From assembly GCA_023846275.1 (NCBI GenBank), contig JAIUJO010000235.1, positions 570,907 through 634,906 of the forward strand: a stretch of DNA of 64,000 nucleotides. The letters are read 5' to 3'. The first letter of the stretch is position 1. The number at the start of each line of letters is the position of its first letter. Origin of the DNA: Vanilla planifolia (taxonomy: Eukaryota > Streptophyta > Magnoliopsida > Asparagales > Orchidaceae). Below the pieces are notes generated by a model. The model ran no database searches. It saw nothing but the letters and a program-made list of their open reading frames with translations, and had not been told where the DNA came from. Position numbers and translations under genes: made by a program. Shown here in pieces: positions 63,931 to 64,000 of the stretch.

Positions 63931-64000
63931 GCTTAGGTGCACAAAACACATTTGGTTGTCATTGCAACGCAATGCCTCGATGAGCAGGTGGGTGTTATGG
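63931..64000. repeat. Probable left edge of a second GC-richer array
   Basis: The last 70 bases ('aggtgca', then 'attgcaacgcaatgcctcga' and 'tgagcaggtgggtgt') match the left edge of the 55.1-58.8 kb array at 55111-55165 ('aggtgcaaccac', 'gatgcaatgcaatgccttca', 'tgagtaacagggtgt'). Cut by the window end. Confidence 0.6.

Overview
This is nuclear DNA of a higher plant, almost certainly repeat-packed heterochromatin of a large genome. I read translations by eye, across frameshifts, in all six frames. Every coding signal I recognise belongs to a plant retrotransposon class: Ty1/copia elements of the Sirevirus/Tork type, a Ty3/gypsy element with an initiator-Met-type primer site, and L1-like LINEs with an endonuclease, a reverse transcriptase (RT) and, in two of them, a DUF4283-like or an RNase H remnant. 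All are full of stops and frameshifts. I found no intact cellular gene, tRNA, rRNA, CRISPR array or bacterial-type gene, and the longest open frames are 60-108 codons. The species cannot be named from this sequence; heavy decay of old copies is what one expects of very large, slowly purged plant genomes.

Layout. 1-3.9 kb: AT-rich, nothing recognised. 3.9-7.2 kb: extremely AT-rich, a T-rich block followed by an A-rich block. 7.3-10.2 kb: three diverged tandem copies of a roughly 0.65-0.9 kb unit with a minus-strand copia RT fragment between the first two. 10.2-13.9 kb: a weak gag-like trace and an LTR-like repeat. 13.9-23.5 kb: extremely AT-rich, again in alternating A- and T-rich blocks. 24.9-25.6 kb: an LTR-like promoter region on the minus strand with direct subrepeats. 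26.9-30.6 kb: a second copy of the LTR-like repeat, then a plus-strand copia gag-protease-integrase remnant, cut off against a minus-strand LINE (30.6-32.3 kb). 33.7-36.2 kb: 5' part of a minus-strand copia element. 39.2-47.7 kb: a nearly full-length minus-strand Ty3/gypsy element whose RT region is duplicated in tandem. 50-54.7 kb: minus-strand LINE with an internally multiplied RT. 55.1-58.8 kb: a GC-richer tandem array of about eleven diverged ~320-bp units. 60.8-62.7 kb: a third minus-strand LINE (RT end plus RNase H). The last 70 bases look like the edge of a second array.

The elements form no working pathway; the window records successive insertions, tandem duplications and decay. The most unusual items are the GC-rich array (with a young 27-bp minisatellite inside it and a LINE directly beside it), the tandem duplication of the gypsy RT in which both copies carry the same catalytic substitution, and the alternating strand asymmetry of the AT-rich blocks.
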